From assembly GCA_963825615.1 (NCBI GenBank), contig CAWGTV010000008.1:806001-870000 (forward strand): a stretch of 64,000 nucleotides of DNA, written 5' to 3'. The notes beneath the pieces were generated by a model. The model made no database searches, was not told the origin of the DNA, and saw nothing but the letters and a program-made list of their open reading frames with translations. Origin of the DNA: JAHEDT01 sp963825615 (lineage in GTDB: Bacteria > Desulfobacterota > Desulfuromonadia > Desulfuromonadales > BM103). Below are positions 10,822 through 18,648 of this stretch, piece by piece (positions within the stretch are counted from its first letter, which is position 1; each line of letters starts with the position of its first letter). The position numbers and the translations under genes are program-made.

Positions 10822-11361
10822 CTCGCCAGGGAAATAGCGTTGGTAGATCTCCTTGCGTTTTTGCTCCTGCTCTGCCGGCGGCATCTCGTGCAGCTGGTAG
10901 AGCTCTTCCTTGACCTTCCGGCGCTGGTCCTCGGGCAAATCCTTGAACTTGCGATACATGCCGCGAAGGCGGTCACGTTCGTCGGGATCCATCTCCTGCC
11001 AGCGCCGGAATTTCTGCTGCATCTGCTGACGCTCTTCCGGAGGCATCTCCCGGTAATGCTGCCAGCGCTGCCGCAAGCGCTCCTGCTGCTCTTGCGGCAG
11101 GCTCTGGAAGAGTTCCTGGCGATCATGCAGCATCTGGCGTTCGCTTTGCGGAAGCTCGCGCCACCATTGATCGAGATTCCCGTTTCCAGAAGAGGCACTG
11201 CTGCCGTTCCCGGCCGGGGAGTGCATGCCATGACCGGAAGAGTCATTTTGGCCGTTCCCTGAAGAGGACCCATTGCCTTTGCCGGCAAGGCTTGGGGAGG
11301 CGATCAGGCAGGGCAGCACAAGCAACCATGACGTTATCAGCAAGATTCTTTTGACAGGCAT
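10819..11361 (-). CDS. DUF3106-type secreted charged protein
   Basis: 180 residues. A signal peptide (1-26, ending SLAG) is followed by a Gly/Ser/Asn linker to ~residue 62 (GKGNGSSSGNGQND). A highly charged helical region then repeats a motif of the form LPxxERxxLxxRxxxxxxLPxExQ (WWRELPQSERQMLHDR, YREMPPEERQQMQQ, FKDLPEDQRRKVKE), the DUF3106 pattern. It is the last gene of the sigma/anti-sigma operon, one base beyond the anti-sigma stop. It is probably periplasmic and linked to envelope stress sensing, by context only; CpxP-like helical sensors have a similar character. Confidence 0.75.
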   Translation of the reverse strand: MPVKRILLITSWLLVLPCLIASPSLAGKGNGSSSGNGQNDSSGHGMHSPAGNGSSASSGNGNLDQWWRELPQSERQMLHDRQELFQSLPQEQQERLRQRWQHYREMPPEERQQMQQKFRRWQEMDPDERDRLRGMYRKFKDLPEDQRRKVKEELYQLHEMPPAEQEQKRKEIYQRYFPGE

Positions 11362-11362
11362 G

Positions 11363-11818
11363 TCAGACTCCTTCCAGCTGGCGCAGCAATTCCAGATCTC
11401 TTAATACATCCAGATCTTCGAGAAAATCGATGTCCGGCATATCTTCATCAAGGCTCGTGAGCGCAGGGGAAGACGTGTCGAGCTGGGCGGTCTGGACCTG
11501 CGGCGATTGTGGCGTCCAGAGGGCCAGCGTGACGACCAGGGCAATGGCCGCCACGGCCGAAGCCCCGAGGGCCGGCAGCCAGTTGCTACGGCGGTCGTGC
11601 AAGCGTTCTCGAACCCTGGCCGCCATGCGCGTGCCGGCAGCATGGTCAGGCTCATGTGTCATCTGCGGCAATTTTGCCAGATCGCGCGACAGCGTCGCAA
11701 AACGTTCAGCGCACAGCGTGCAGCCGGACAGGTGCCGGACCTGTCCTCCGGAGTCCGGCAGCTCGCGGTAATAGTGCAGGACCAGGTCCTGCTCGCTCAG
11801 ACAGTTTCGATTGTTCAT
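11363..11818 (-). CDS. Anti-sigma factor with zinc-finger (zf-HC2) and one TM helix
   Basis: 151 residues. The N-terminal cytoplasmic part has the HxxxCxxC zinc motif (RHLSGCTLC, ~residues 29-37). A transmembrane helix lies at about residues 82-102 (LPALGASAVAAIALVVTLALW), and the periplasmic tail is acidic. The start overlaps the sigma factor stop by four bases (ATGA), so translation is coupled. By family it holds the ECF sigma factor at the membrane until a signal releases it. Confidence 0.85.
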   Translation of the reverse strand: MNNRNCLSEQDLVLHYYRELPDSGGQVRHLSGCTLCAERFATLSRDLAKLPQMTHEPDHAAGTRMAARVRERLHDRRSNWLPALGASAVAAIALVVTLALWTPQSPQVQTAQLDTSSPALTSLDEDMPDIDFLEDLDVLRDLELLRQLEGV

Positions 11819-12456
11819 AATGATTCCTCACGATACTCTGCCATATCCAGGCGCAGTTGCGTTACAGCGCGATGCAGGTGGGCCTTCACGGTGCCCGTTT
11901 CCAGGCCGAGCGACTCGGCAATCTCTTTGAGCGGCAGCCCGTCGTAGTGACGCAGGGTGAAGATCACCTGCTGCCGCGCCGAAAGCTTGTTCAGCCCCTG
12001 GCGCAAGGTGCGCATCGCTTCCTGGGCCAGCAGTTCGCGCCCCTGGTCCCTGCGGGAGTCGCTGGCCAGCTCCACCGGGTCCGGTGCCTCGTTATCCTGG
12101 CGAAAGAAAAACAGCTTGCGCTTGAGGCGCTCCCGACGCAGATGATCGATCGCCAGGCGTGTCGTGGTGCGGTACAGCCAGGTGCTTATGCTGCTGTCGC
12201 CACGAAACGTCGGCAGGGAACGGTGCAGCCGCAGGAACGCCTCCTGAGCCAGATCCTCGGCCTCTTCGCGGTTGCCGACCAGCCGCCAGGCCAGCCCGAT
12301 GATTTTACCGGTATGCTCCTTGACCAACTGCTCGAAACCGGAATCGTCACCGTTGCGGATGCGCTCCAGTAGCGCCTTTTCCTCCGTGTCGACCATGTTC
12401 TGAGGGTAGCCGCTCACCGGTAAGCTGTCAACGATTGCCATGGTGGATAGAGGCAC
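11815..12456 (-). CDS. ECF (RpoE-like) sigma factor
   Basis: 213 residues from GTG at 12456, supported by AGGAG 6 bp upstream; in-frame ATGs at 12441 and 12396 are alternatives. Region 2 (residues ~38-105) shows EDLAQEAFLRLHRSLPTFRG and SISTWLYRTTTRLAIDHLRR. Region 4 (~150-205) shows QQVIFTLRHYDGLPLKEIAESL and GTVKAHLHRAVTQLR. First gene of a three-gene operon with its anti-sigma factor and a DUF3106 protein. Probably autoregulated; its target promoter is not identifiable here. Confidence 0.92.
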   Translation of the reverse strand: MPLSTMAIVDSLPVSGYPQNMVDTEEKALLERIRNGDDSGFEQLVKEHTGKIIGLAWRLVGNREEAEDLAQEAFLRLHRSLPTFRGDSSISTWLYRTTTRLAIDHLRRERLKRKLFFFRQDNEAPDPVELASDSRRDQGRELLAQEAMRTLRQGLNKLSARQQVIFTLRHYDGLPLKEIAESLGLETGTVKAHLHRAVTQLRLDMAEYREESL

Positions 12457-12519
12457 GAATTTCTCCTGATGATGTTTTTACCTGCTTCTTGCTCATTTAG
12501 ACGGTCAGGACGGGTAAAG

Positions 12520-12600
12520 GTTTAGGGGTCAGGTCTAAACTTTTCACTTTTTTTGCACAAAGTACATTTGTTGTGAAATGTGTAGACCTGACCCCTAAAC
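12520..12600. repeat. REP-like inverted repeat (GGGGTCAGGTCTA type)
   Basis: GTTTAGGGGTCAGGTCTA... (12520-12547) and its near-complement ...TAGACCTGACCCCTAAAC (12573-12600) enclose ~25 bp. The GGGGTCAGGTCTA core is a widespread repeat of proteobacterial genomes mobilised by REP-associated Y1 tyrosine transposases. No such transposase is in this window. Confidence 0.75.
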
Positions 12601-12605
12601 AGCAA

Positions 12606-12632
12606 GGGGGCCGGTTATCAATTCCGGCCCCC
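12606..12632 (-). terminator. Hairpin downstream of transketolase
   Basis: GGGGGCCGG / CCGGCCCCC with a 9-nt loop, 40 bp beyond the transketolase stop on the minus strand. The T-tract is poor, so terminator function is moderate. Confidence 0.5.
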
Positions 12633-12671
12633 TGATGTTTCTTTACGGTTGTTGTGCGACATTCATTATGG

Positions 12672-14654
12672 TTAGAGGAGTTCTTTCACCTTGGCGATGA
12701 CATTCTCGGCCGAAAAGCCGAACTTTTTCATCAGCTGATCGGCGGGTCCGCTGGCGCCGTAGCTCTGCATACCAATGATCTTGCCTTTGAAGCCGACGTA
12801 GCGTTCCCAGCCGAAGGTTGCAGCGGCTTCGACGGCGACGCGATTCAGACATGCCGGAGGCAGGACCTGGTCGCGGTAGTCCTGGGACTGCTTCTCGAAC
12901 AACTCCCAGCTGGGCAGCGAGACCACCCGGACGCCGACATCTTCCTGCTGCAGCTGCTTTTGCGCGGCGAGGGCCAGGAGGACTTCCGAGCCGCTGGCGA
13001 GGATGATCGCCTGCAGGGGCCCCCGTTCTTTGGAGAGTACGTAGCCTCCCTTATGAAGGCCTGCGGCTGGTGCGAACTCGCTGCGATCGAGGGTCGGCAG
13101 CCCCTGCCGGGTGAGGATCAGTGCCGTCGGCCCATGGCTGTTGGCGATTGCCGCTTTCCAGGCTTCCACGGTTTCGTTGGCATCGCCAGGGCGGATGACG
13201 GTCAGGTTGGGTACCGCCCTCAAGTTGGGCAGCTGCTCGACCGGCTGATGGGTCGGGCCGTCTTCACCGAGACCGATTGAGTCGTGGGTGAGGACGTAAA
13301 TGGTCCTGAGGCCCATCATGGCCGCCAGGCGCATCGGAGGGCGCATGTAGTCGGCGAAGATCATGAAGGTGCCACCGAAGGGGATCAGCCCGGGGGTGTG
13401 CGCCAAACCGTTGAGGATCGCGCCCATGGCATGTTCGCGCACACCAAAGTGGATGTTGCGGCCGACGGTGCAGGGGGTGAAAGACTGCTCGCCGTTGAGA
13501 TTGGTATTGTTGGAAGGGCCGAGATCCGCTGAGCCGCCGAGCAGGAAGGGGAGCTTGCCGGCCAGGGCGTTGAGCGCTTTGCCGCTGGCCTGGCGGGTGG
13601 CCAGTTTCTCGCCGGCGGCAAAGGTCGGCAGCTCATCCCAGCCTTGCGGAAGTTCACCAGCGGCGGCTTTCTGCCATGCGGCCAGGGTGGCATTCTGCTT
13701 TAATTCACTGGCGAACGCCTGCTGCCACGCCGCCTCGAGTTCTGCGCCGCGCGTGACGGCCTCGCCCATGTGCGTGGCGACTTCCTCCGGCACGGCGAAG
13801 CTGGCTTCGGGGTCGCGACCGAAGAACTGTTTGGTCAGCTTGAGCTCTTCTGCGCCCAGCGGCGCGCCATGGGCGTCGTGGCTGTCCTGCTTGTTCGGGG
13901 CACCGAAGCCGATATGCGAGCGGGCAATGATCAGCGACGGGCGTGGGGAGTGCCTGGCCTTGGCGATGGCCCGGTCGATATCCGGGACATTCTCACCCTC
14001 GACGTGCTGGACCTGCCAGCCATAGCTGAGGAAGCGGGTGGCGACCTCTTCGGTGAAGGCCAGGTCGGTGTCCCCTTCGATGGTAATCTTGTTGTCAAGG
14101 TAGAGGTAAACCAGGTTGCCCAAACGGAGATGCCCGGCCAGCGAGGCGGCCTCGGCCGCGACTCCTTCCATCAGATCGCCATCTGAACAGAGCCCGTAGA
14201 TCGTGTAATCGAACAGCTTTTCGCTGACGCGCTGCTGCAGAAAGCGGGCGCCCATGGCCATACCGACACCGACCGAGATTCCCTGGCCGAGCGGACCGGT
14301 GGTGGTCTCAATGCCGGGAGCGTGGCCGAATTCCGGATGACCGGCTGTCGGGCTGCCGATCTGGCGAAATTTTTTCAGGTCATCGAGGGAGAGACCGTAG
14401 CCAGTGAGGTGCAGCATACTGTAGAGGAGCGCCGAGGCATGGCCGCAGGAAAGGATGAAACGATCACGTCCGGCCCAAAGCGGGTTTTTCGGGTTGTAAC
14501 GCATGTGCCGGTTGTAGAGCAGGTAAGCAATCGGCGCCGCTTCCATGGGCGTTCCGGGATGTCCCGACTGCGCCTGCTCAACCATGTCGGCGGAAAGCAG
14601 GCGGATCGTATCGATCGCTTTCTGGGCGTGTTGCATGTCAAACGTTTGCTTCAT
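12672..14654 (-). CDS. tkt: Transketolase
   Basis: 660 residues from the ATG at 14654, where GAGGAG lies 7 bp upstream; the frame extends further upstream but without a start signal. The thiamine diphosphate site CSDGDLMEGVAAEAASLAG with a distal metal-binding LDN sits near residues 155-190. HPEFGHAPGIETTTGPLGQG precedes it, the pyrimidine domain has SADLGPSNNTNLNG and GVREHAMGAILNG, and the transketolase signature is GEDGPTHQPVEQ. All are intact. It transfers two-carbon units in the non-oxidative pentose phosphate pathway. Standard length. Confidence 0.96.
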   Translation of the reverse strand: MKQTFDMQHAQKAIDTIRLLSADMVEQAQSGHPGTPMEAAPIAYLLYNRHMRYNPKNPLWAGRDRFILSCGHASALLYSMLHLTGYGLSLDDLKKFRQIGSPTAGHPEFGHAPGIETTTGPLGQGISVGVGMAMGARFLQQRVSEKLFDYTIYGLCSDGDLMEGVAAEAASLAGHLRLGNLVYLYLDNKITIEGDTDLAFTEEVATRFLSYGWQVQHVEGENVPDIDRAIAKARHSPRPSLIIARSHIGFGAPNKQDSHDAHGAPLGAEELKLTKQFFGRDPEASFAVPEEVATHMGEAVTRGAELEAAWQQAFASELKQNATLAAWQKAAAGELPQGWDELPTFAAGEKLATRQASGKALNALAGKLPFLLGGSADLGPSNNTNLNGEQSFTPCTVGRNIHFGVREHAMGAILNGLAHTPGLIPFGGTFMIFADYMRPPMRLAAMMGLRTIYVLTHDSIGLGEDGPTHQPVEQLPNLRAVPNLTVIRPGDANETVEAWKAAIANSHGPTALILTRQGLPTLDRSEFAPAAGLHKGGYVLSKERGPLQAIILASGSEVLLALAAQKQLQQEDVGVRVVSLPSWELFEKQSQDYRDQVLPPACLNRVAVEAAATFGWERYVGFKGKIIGMQSYGASGPADQLMKKFGFSAENVIAKVKELL

Positions 14655-14854
14655 TGTCAAGCTCCTCTGGATCCAGTTTGTCCGTTGAGTGGCCACTATA
14701 CTGACCGGATGCAGGCAAGACAAGAGCAAATTCTGCGATACAATGCATAACAAAACCCTGGTGTAACTCTGCCAGGAGTCTCTCTCACCAGACAGCAGGC
14801 CACCATGATGTTTCGCAACATCGTCAAACAAGCCCGTTCAACCAGGAGGTCAGT

Positions 14855-15304
14855 ATGCATTATTTCGCTTACGGTGCGAACATGGATGTAGAGACTCTCA
14901 AGGAACGCAAGGTTGATTTCAAACCCGTCATCATCGGCAAGGTCCGTGATGTGCGTCTGGTCTTTCATGTCCCCGGGGGGGATGATACCGGTCGGGCCGA
15001 TCTGATGGATGACCGGCGCAGCCATGTTCATGGCGTGATCTATGATGTCCCGGAAGCAAGCCTGGCCGGGCTGGATGTTTATGAAGGTGTGGAGCGGGGG
15101 CGTTATCGGCGTCAGCAGGTTGTCGTCCAGACCGAACGTGGCGAGTTGCCCTGTGCCGTCTACCGCGGCGCCAAGTTCCGTGCCGGGCTCAAGCCGAGTG
15201 CCGATTACCTGGCACGCCTGATCCGAGGCGCCCAGCACCATGGCCTGCCCCAGCATTACCTGACGTTTCTGCAGTCCCATGGAACGATGGATCTCCCCCG
15301 CTGA
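14855..15304 (+). CDS. Gamma-glutamylcyclotransferase-like (AIG2/GGCT fold) protein
   Basis: 149 residues, CAGGAGGT before the ATG. It opens with HYFAYGANMD, the signature YGSN-like glycine loop of the GGCT family. VHGVIYDVP and LDVYEGVERGRYRR follow, where the glutamate in YEG matches the catalytic acid position. Family members cyclise gamma-glutamyl amides to 5-oxoproline. The neighbouring glutamate-cysteine ligase on the opposite strand makes a gamma-glutamyl compound, so a link to gamma-glutamyl-cysteine or glutathione turnover is plausible. Confidence 0.8.
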   Translation: MHYFAYGANMDVETLKERKVDFKPVIIGKVRDVRLVFHVPGGDDTGRADLMDDRRSHVHGVIYDVPEASLAGLDVYEGVERGRYRRQQVVVQTERGELPCAVYRGAKFRAGLKPSADYLARLIRGAQHHGLPQHYLTFLQSHGTMDLPR

Positions 15305-15371
15305 ACGGCCTGCGCCAACCAGACCGCGCCAGGTCGTGCCCGAGGAAAACAGACCAGAGGAAAAAGCTAAA

Positions 15372-15400
15372 GCCGACCCGGAATATCCGGGTCGGCCTTG
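15372..15400 (+). terminator. Terminator between convergent GGCT and glutamate-cysteine ligase genes
   Basis: GCCGACCCGGA, ATA, TCCGGGTCGGC: an 11-bp perfect stem followed by CTTGTTAT. The T-tract is interrupted. Confidence 0.7.
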
Positions 15401-15491
15401 TTATACGTGGAGCTGAATAGGGCCTTAATTTTATGAGAAGGGCTGAGCTGCTCCCCAGCAAAAAATATGGTTTCCCGTAAAATGTGAAAAG

Positions 15492-16913
15492 CTAAGCCAC
15501 AGGTGCGACCTGTGTATTTGCACAGTCTTTGTCGAGAAGCACGGACGAGATATCGAAAAATCCGCAGTGCTCGACCACGGCCTTGAGCTTGTCCTCACGG
15601 CTGCCGTGCCACTTCTGCAAAAGCAACTCGGCGAGGGTGATGCCGCCGGCAACCAGGTCATCGAGGCCGTTCAGGAAGCAGCTCTCGCTGCGCTCCCGGC
15701 CCTGCCGAGCGCGTTGACGGTCAAGGCCTCTGCGGGCCAGGGAAACGCAGCTTCGTGCCAGGTCCTGCAGGGTCCCGTCTTTCCAGGGGGCCTGCAGCCC
15801 CAGACGCCATGCCTGACGACAGGCTTGTGCAGTTTCCGCCCCGGACTCAGGCCGGCACAGCTCCCAGGCGGATTGGAAAGACTCTTCGTCATACATTAGT
15901 CCCTTGAGCAGGGCGGCCACGGTCAGGACCATGTGTGGAGGCAGGCTGTCTGCGCAGCGCACTTCGATCTGCGGGCGCAGGCGCACTTCGGGAAACAAGG
16001 TTGACAGGTGCATGTCCCAGTCGGCCATGATGGCCCGATGCCCACAGTGGCCGGAGTCCAGAAACGTACGGAACGGCAAGGGCTGACGGGTCAGATCGAG
16101 ATACTGCCCCTCGCGGACGATAAAGTACATCGGTACGTCCAGGGCGTAGTCGACATAATCGGCAAAGCCGGCCTCCGGGTTGTCGAGGAAGGGGAGCAGG
16201 CCGGTGCGGTCCGGGTCGGTGCGCGACCAGATCTCGCCGCGGGTGGTCAGAAAACCGCTTGGCTTTCCATCCATCAGCGGCGAGTTGGCGAACAGCCCGT
16301 AGAGCAACGGGGCGAGGGCCTGGCCGAGGCGCAGTTTCCGCATGCAGTCGGCTTCGTCGCTGAAATCCAGGTTGACCTGCAGCCCGGCGCTCTGCTTCAT
16401 CATGCGCTGCCCCATGTCGCCGGTCTGCAACATGTAGGGGCCCATGATGTCGTAGCGGGCCTTGGGGGTCCACTCGATGTCCTGCAGGCGGCTGAAGGGC
16501 TGGGTGCCAAGGCCAACCAGGATCAGCCCCAGCCTGGTGCAGACCTCGACGCTATGGGCAATGTGCCGGGAGAAATCGCTGCAGTTGCAGAACAGGTCGG
16601 CGCAGAGCTGCCCGGAGAGCTCGAGCTGCCCCCCGGGTTCAAGGGTGACCGAAGAATCCGGCCCTTTCAGGCCGATCAGCCGAGATCCTTCCCGGAGTTC
16701 CTGCCAGGCGCCGGTCTTGGCCAGCGCCGCCAGCAGCGCTTCGATTTTGGCGAAGCTGGCGGCTTCGCCGGTCCGGGCGTCGAGCACCAGCTTTTCCATC
16801 TCGGCACCGATCCCCCACTCCCCTTGTGGGCGGGCCCCAACGGCAAGATAGGCGACCAGCTGGTCCTTCGAGGTTATCGGCGCCTCGCGATTGAATCTGT
16901 TCGATGTTAGCAT
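15492..16913 (-). CDS. gshA: Glutamate-cysteine ligase (plant/alphaproteobacterial GCS2 type)
   Basis: About 473 residues from the ATG at 16913; the open frame reaches 17006, but that extension is low-complexity and the ribosome site is weak for both. Family motifs seen: GAEMEKLVLDARTGEAASF, GQLELSG, LGTQPF, WTPKARYDIMGPYM, LQVNLDF and ALYGLFANSPLMDGKPSGFLTTRGEIW (in parts). These fit ATP-dependent formation of gamma-glutamylcysteine. No glutathione synthetase is nearby. GCL-like ligases of other gamma-glutamyl compounds are an alternative. Confidence 0.85.
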   Translation of the reverse strand: MLTSNRFNREAPITSKDQLVAYLAVGARPQGEWGIGAEMEKLVLDARTGEAASFAKIEALLAALAKTGAWQELREGSRLIGLKGPDSSVTLEPGGQLELSGQLCADLFCNCSDFSRHIAHSVEVCTRLGLILVGLGTQPFSRLQDIEWTPKARYDIMGPYMLQTGDMGQRMMKQSAGLQVNLDFSDEADCMRKLRLGQALAPLLYGLFANSPLMDGKPSGFLTTRGEIWSRTDPDRTGLLPFLDNPEAGFADYVDYALDVPMYFIVREGQYLDLTRQPLPFRTFLDSGHCGHRAIMADWDMHLSTLFPEVRLRPQIEVRCADSLPPHMVLTVAALLKGLMYDEESFQSAWELCRPESGAETAQACRQAWRLGLQAPWKDGTLQDLARSCVSLARRGLDRQRARQGRERSESCFLNGLDDLVAGGITLAELLLQKWHGSREDKLKAVVEHCGFFDISSVLLDKDCANTQVAPVA

Positions 16914-17018
16914 GCAGGTTGCGCAAGCTCCAGAGTGAGAGGGTGACGGGCTCAGGCCTCGCCTGAACCCCTGGGTAGAGGTCGTCGGGTTAAAGCAACA
17001 CGACACAGTCAGTATAGC

Positions 17019-17049
17019 AAAAAGGCCGGCACAAGATGCCGGCCTTTTT
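17019..17049 (-). terminator. Terminator after aminotransferase
   Basis: AAAAAGGCCGGC (17019-17030), 7-nt loop, GCCGGCCTTTTT (17038-17049): symmetrical and 12 bp beyond the aminotransferase stop. Confidence 0.9.
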
Positions 17050-17060
17050 GCTGCGAGTCG

Positions 17061-18374
17061 TTATGCGCTGTGCGATGCGAGATATTGCTTGATGTTGGCC
17101 GCAATGTTCTCGAATATGCGGCTGAAGGTCGCCTCGTCACGCTCCAGCAGAGTGATGCGGAAACCCTGCTCCGGGGTGAAGAAAGAAGACAAGGGCACGA
17201 CGCAGATGCCGGTGGCGGCGAGCAGGTAGTAGACAAATCGCTTGTCCGGCGAGACGCCCGGCTGGTTGACCAGGTTCTCCACCAGTTCGCGGACTTCCGG
17301 AAGTTCTATCGGCAGGGTCTGCTTGTCGTTGAGCATTCCGTCCTTGAAGGCGACGCTCATGTAGAATGCGCCGTTAGTCCGGTTGACCTTGATCTCCGGT
17401 ACTTTTTTCAGGATATCGTAGGCAATGTTGGAATATTTCTCGTAACGGGTGATGCGTTCCTTAAGCCAGCCCGGGTACTCGGGATGGCTGAGGATCGGCG
17501 GGATCGCCTTCTGTGGCAGCGTGGTCGAACAGACTTCGACCATTTTCGAATCGACAATGCTCTGGATGTAGCGCTTGAACATCGGGTCCCTGTTGCCGTT
17601 GTACACCTCGATCCAGCCGCAGCGTGAGCCGGGCCAGGGGACCTCCTTGCTGATGCCCTTCATGGAGATGGCCGGCACATCACCAACCAGGTCGGAGATC
17701 GGCTTGGTCGACTCTCCGTTGTAAACCAGGTTCTGGTAGATCTCGTCGGCAATGATAAACAGGTCGAACTCCTTGGCGATGGCCACCATCTCCTTGAGAA
17801 TCCGCTCCGGCCAGACGGCTCCGGTGGGATTGTCCGGGTTGATGATCAGGATGCCGCAGATGGTCGGGTTGTACTTGATCGACAGGCGCAGGTCGTCGAG
17901 GTCGGGATACCAGTTGTTGGCCGGATCGAGGCGATAACAGACCGGCCGCTGCCCGGCGTGGGCGGCTTCACCGGACGAATGGGTGGAGTAGGTCGGCGAG
18001 GGCCCGATGACGCGGGCTTCGCGGCGCAGCAGACCGTACACCTTCTGGATGGCATCCCCGAGGCCGTTGAAGAAGATGATGTCGTTCGGCGTGATCTGCG
18101 CCTTGCCACGGCAGTTGGTCATCTCGGCGAGGAACTGGCGGGTTTCGAGGACTCCCTTGGTGGCGCAGTAGCCGTAGCTGCAGTCCTTCATGGCGAGGTC
18201 GGCGACGATCTGCTTCATCCACTGGGGGATGACTTCGCCTTTGGCAATCGGGTCGCCGATGTTCTCCATGTTGGTTTTGATGCCGAGGGACTTGAGCTTG
18301 TCGGCGATCTCGACGATCGCCCGGATCTCGTAGGTCAATTCTCCGGCGCCGATATGAACGATGTTGTTGCGCAT
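17061..18374 (-). CDS. Class I/II aminotransferase, probably alanine-forming
   Basis: 437 residues, ATG at 18374 with GGAAGGA 9 bp upstream. It is a fold-type I PLP enzyme: GLGDAIQKVYGLL and GPSPTYSTHSSGEA in the cofactor loop, NPDNPTGAVW with the PLP-contacting Asn, FIIADEIYQNLVY with Asp/Tyr, SMKGISKEVPWPGSRCGW with the Schiff-base lysine near residue 240, and a C-terminal FRITLL arginine for the substrate carboxylate. The family includes AlaT/AlaC-like and aspartate aminotransferases. The upstream leader peptide with seven consecutive alanine codons followed by an attenuator argues for alanine biosynthesis. The enzyme class is secure; the substrate is inferred from regulation. Confidence 0.88.
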   Translation of the reverse strand: MRNNIVHIGAGELTYEIRAIVEIADKLKSLGIKTNMENIGDPIAKGEVIPQWMKQIVADLAMKDCSYGYCATKGVLETRQFLAEMTNCRGKAQITPNDIIFFNGLGDAIQKVYGLLRREARVIGPSPTYSTHSSGEAAHAGQRPVCYRLDPANNWYPDLDDLRLSIKYNPTICGILIINPDNPTGAVWPERILKEMVAIAKEFDLFIIADEIYQNLVYNGESTKPISDLVGDVPAISMKGISKEVPWPGSRCGWIEVYNGNRDPMFKRYIQSIVDSKMVEVCSTTLPQKAIPPILSHPEYPGWLKERITRYEKYSNIAYDILKKVPEIKVNRTNGAFYMSVAFKDGMLNDKQTLPIELPEVRELVENLVNQPGVSPDKRFVYYLLAATGICVVPLSSFFTPEQGFRITLLERDEATFSRIFENIAANIKQYLASHSA

Positions 18375-18399
18375 GTTCTGGTATCCTTCCCGTCAAAGT

Positions 18400-18621
18400 A
18401 AAAAGGCCATGGGCGTTTGCCCATGGCCTTGATCAAGTTAAAGAATCAATCAGTCTGCAAGGCAATGGACAAGTCCCCGGCAAGCGGCGGCCGCGGCTGC
18501 CGCGCTGTTAGCTCGGGCGCTCTGGGCTGCGATGATCTTCGCTGTTGCCTGGTTCATGAACTGCTCCACTGCACTGATTAATAAGTTTCCGTCTGTTATC
18601 ACGGCTGGTAGGGAATGTCAA
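18400..18621 (-). promoter_or_regulatory. Transcription attenuator (alanine leader) of the aminotransferase
   Basis: Read on the minus strand in order: promoter TTGACA (18616-18621), 17 bp, TAACAG (18593-18598); a leader ORF (18557-18450); then a strong terminator with a 12-bp stem AAGGCCATGGGC / GCCCATGGCCTT, GTTT-type loop and a U-run (18430-18400); then the aminotransferase. The end of the leader ORF carries CCATTGCCTTG (minus strand of 18458-18468). It can pair with CAAGGCCATGG in the 5' arm of the terminator at 10 of 11 positions, giving a competing antiterminator. This is the layout of ribosome-mediated attenuation. Confidence 0.75.
18450..18557 (-). CDS. Alanine-rich leader peptide
   Basis: A 35-residue ORF starting MNQATAKIIAAQSARANS and followed by seven consecutive alanine codons using four synonymous forms (GCG GCA GCC GCG GCC GCC GCT), then Cys-Arg and a short tail. 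GGAG lies 6 bp before the ATG. Ten or more of its codons are alanine in total. It ends ~20 bp before the terminator hairpin. By analogy with his, trp and ilv leaders, stalling on alanine codons when Ala-tRNA is scarce would leave the antiterminator free. Too short for usual gene calling. Confidence 0.72.
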   Translation of the reverse strand: MNQATAKIIAAQSARANSAAAAAAACRGLVHCLAD

Positions 18622-18648
18622 CGATTTGTTGCGCCGACCCGGTGCCGG

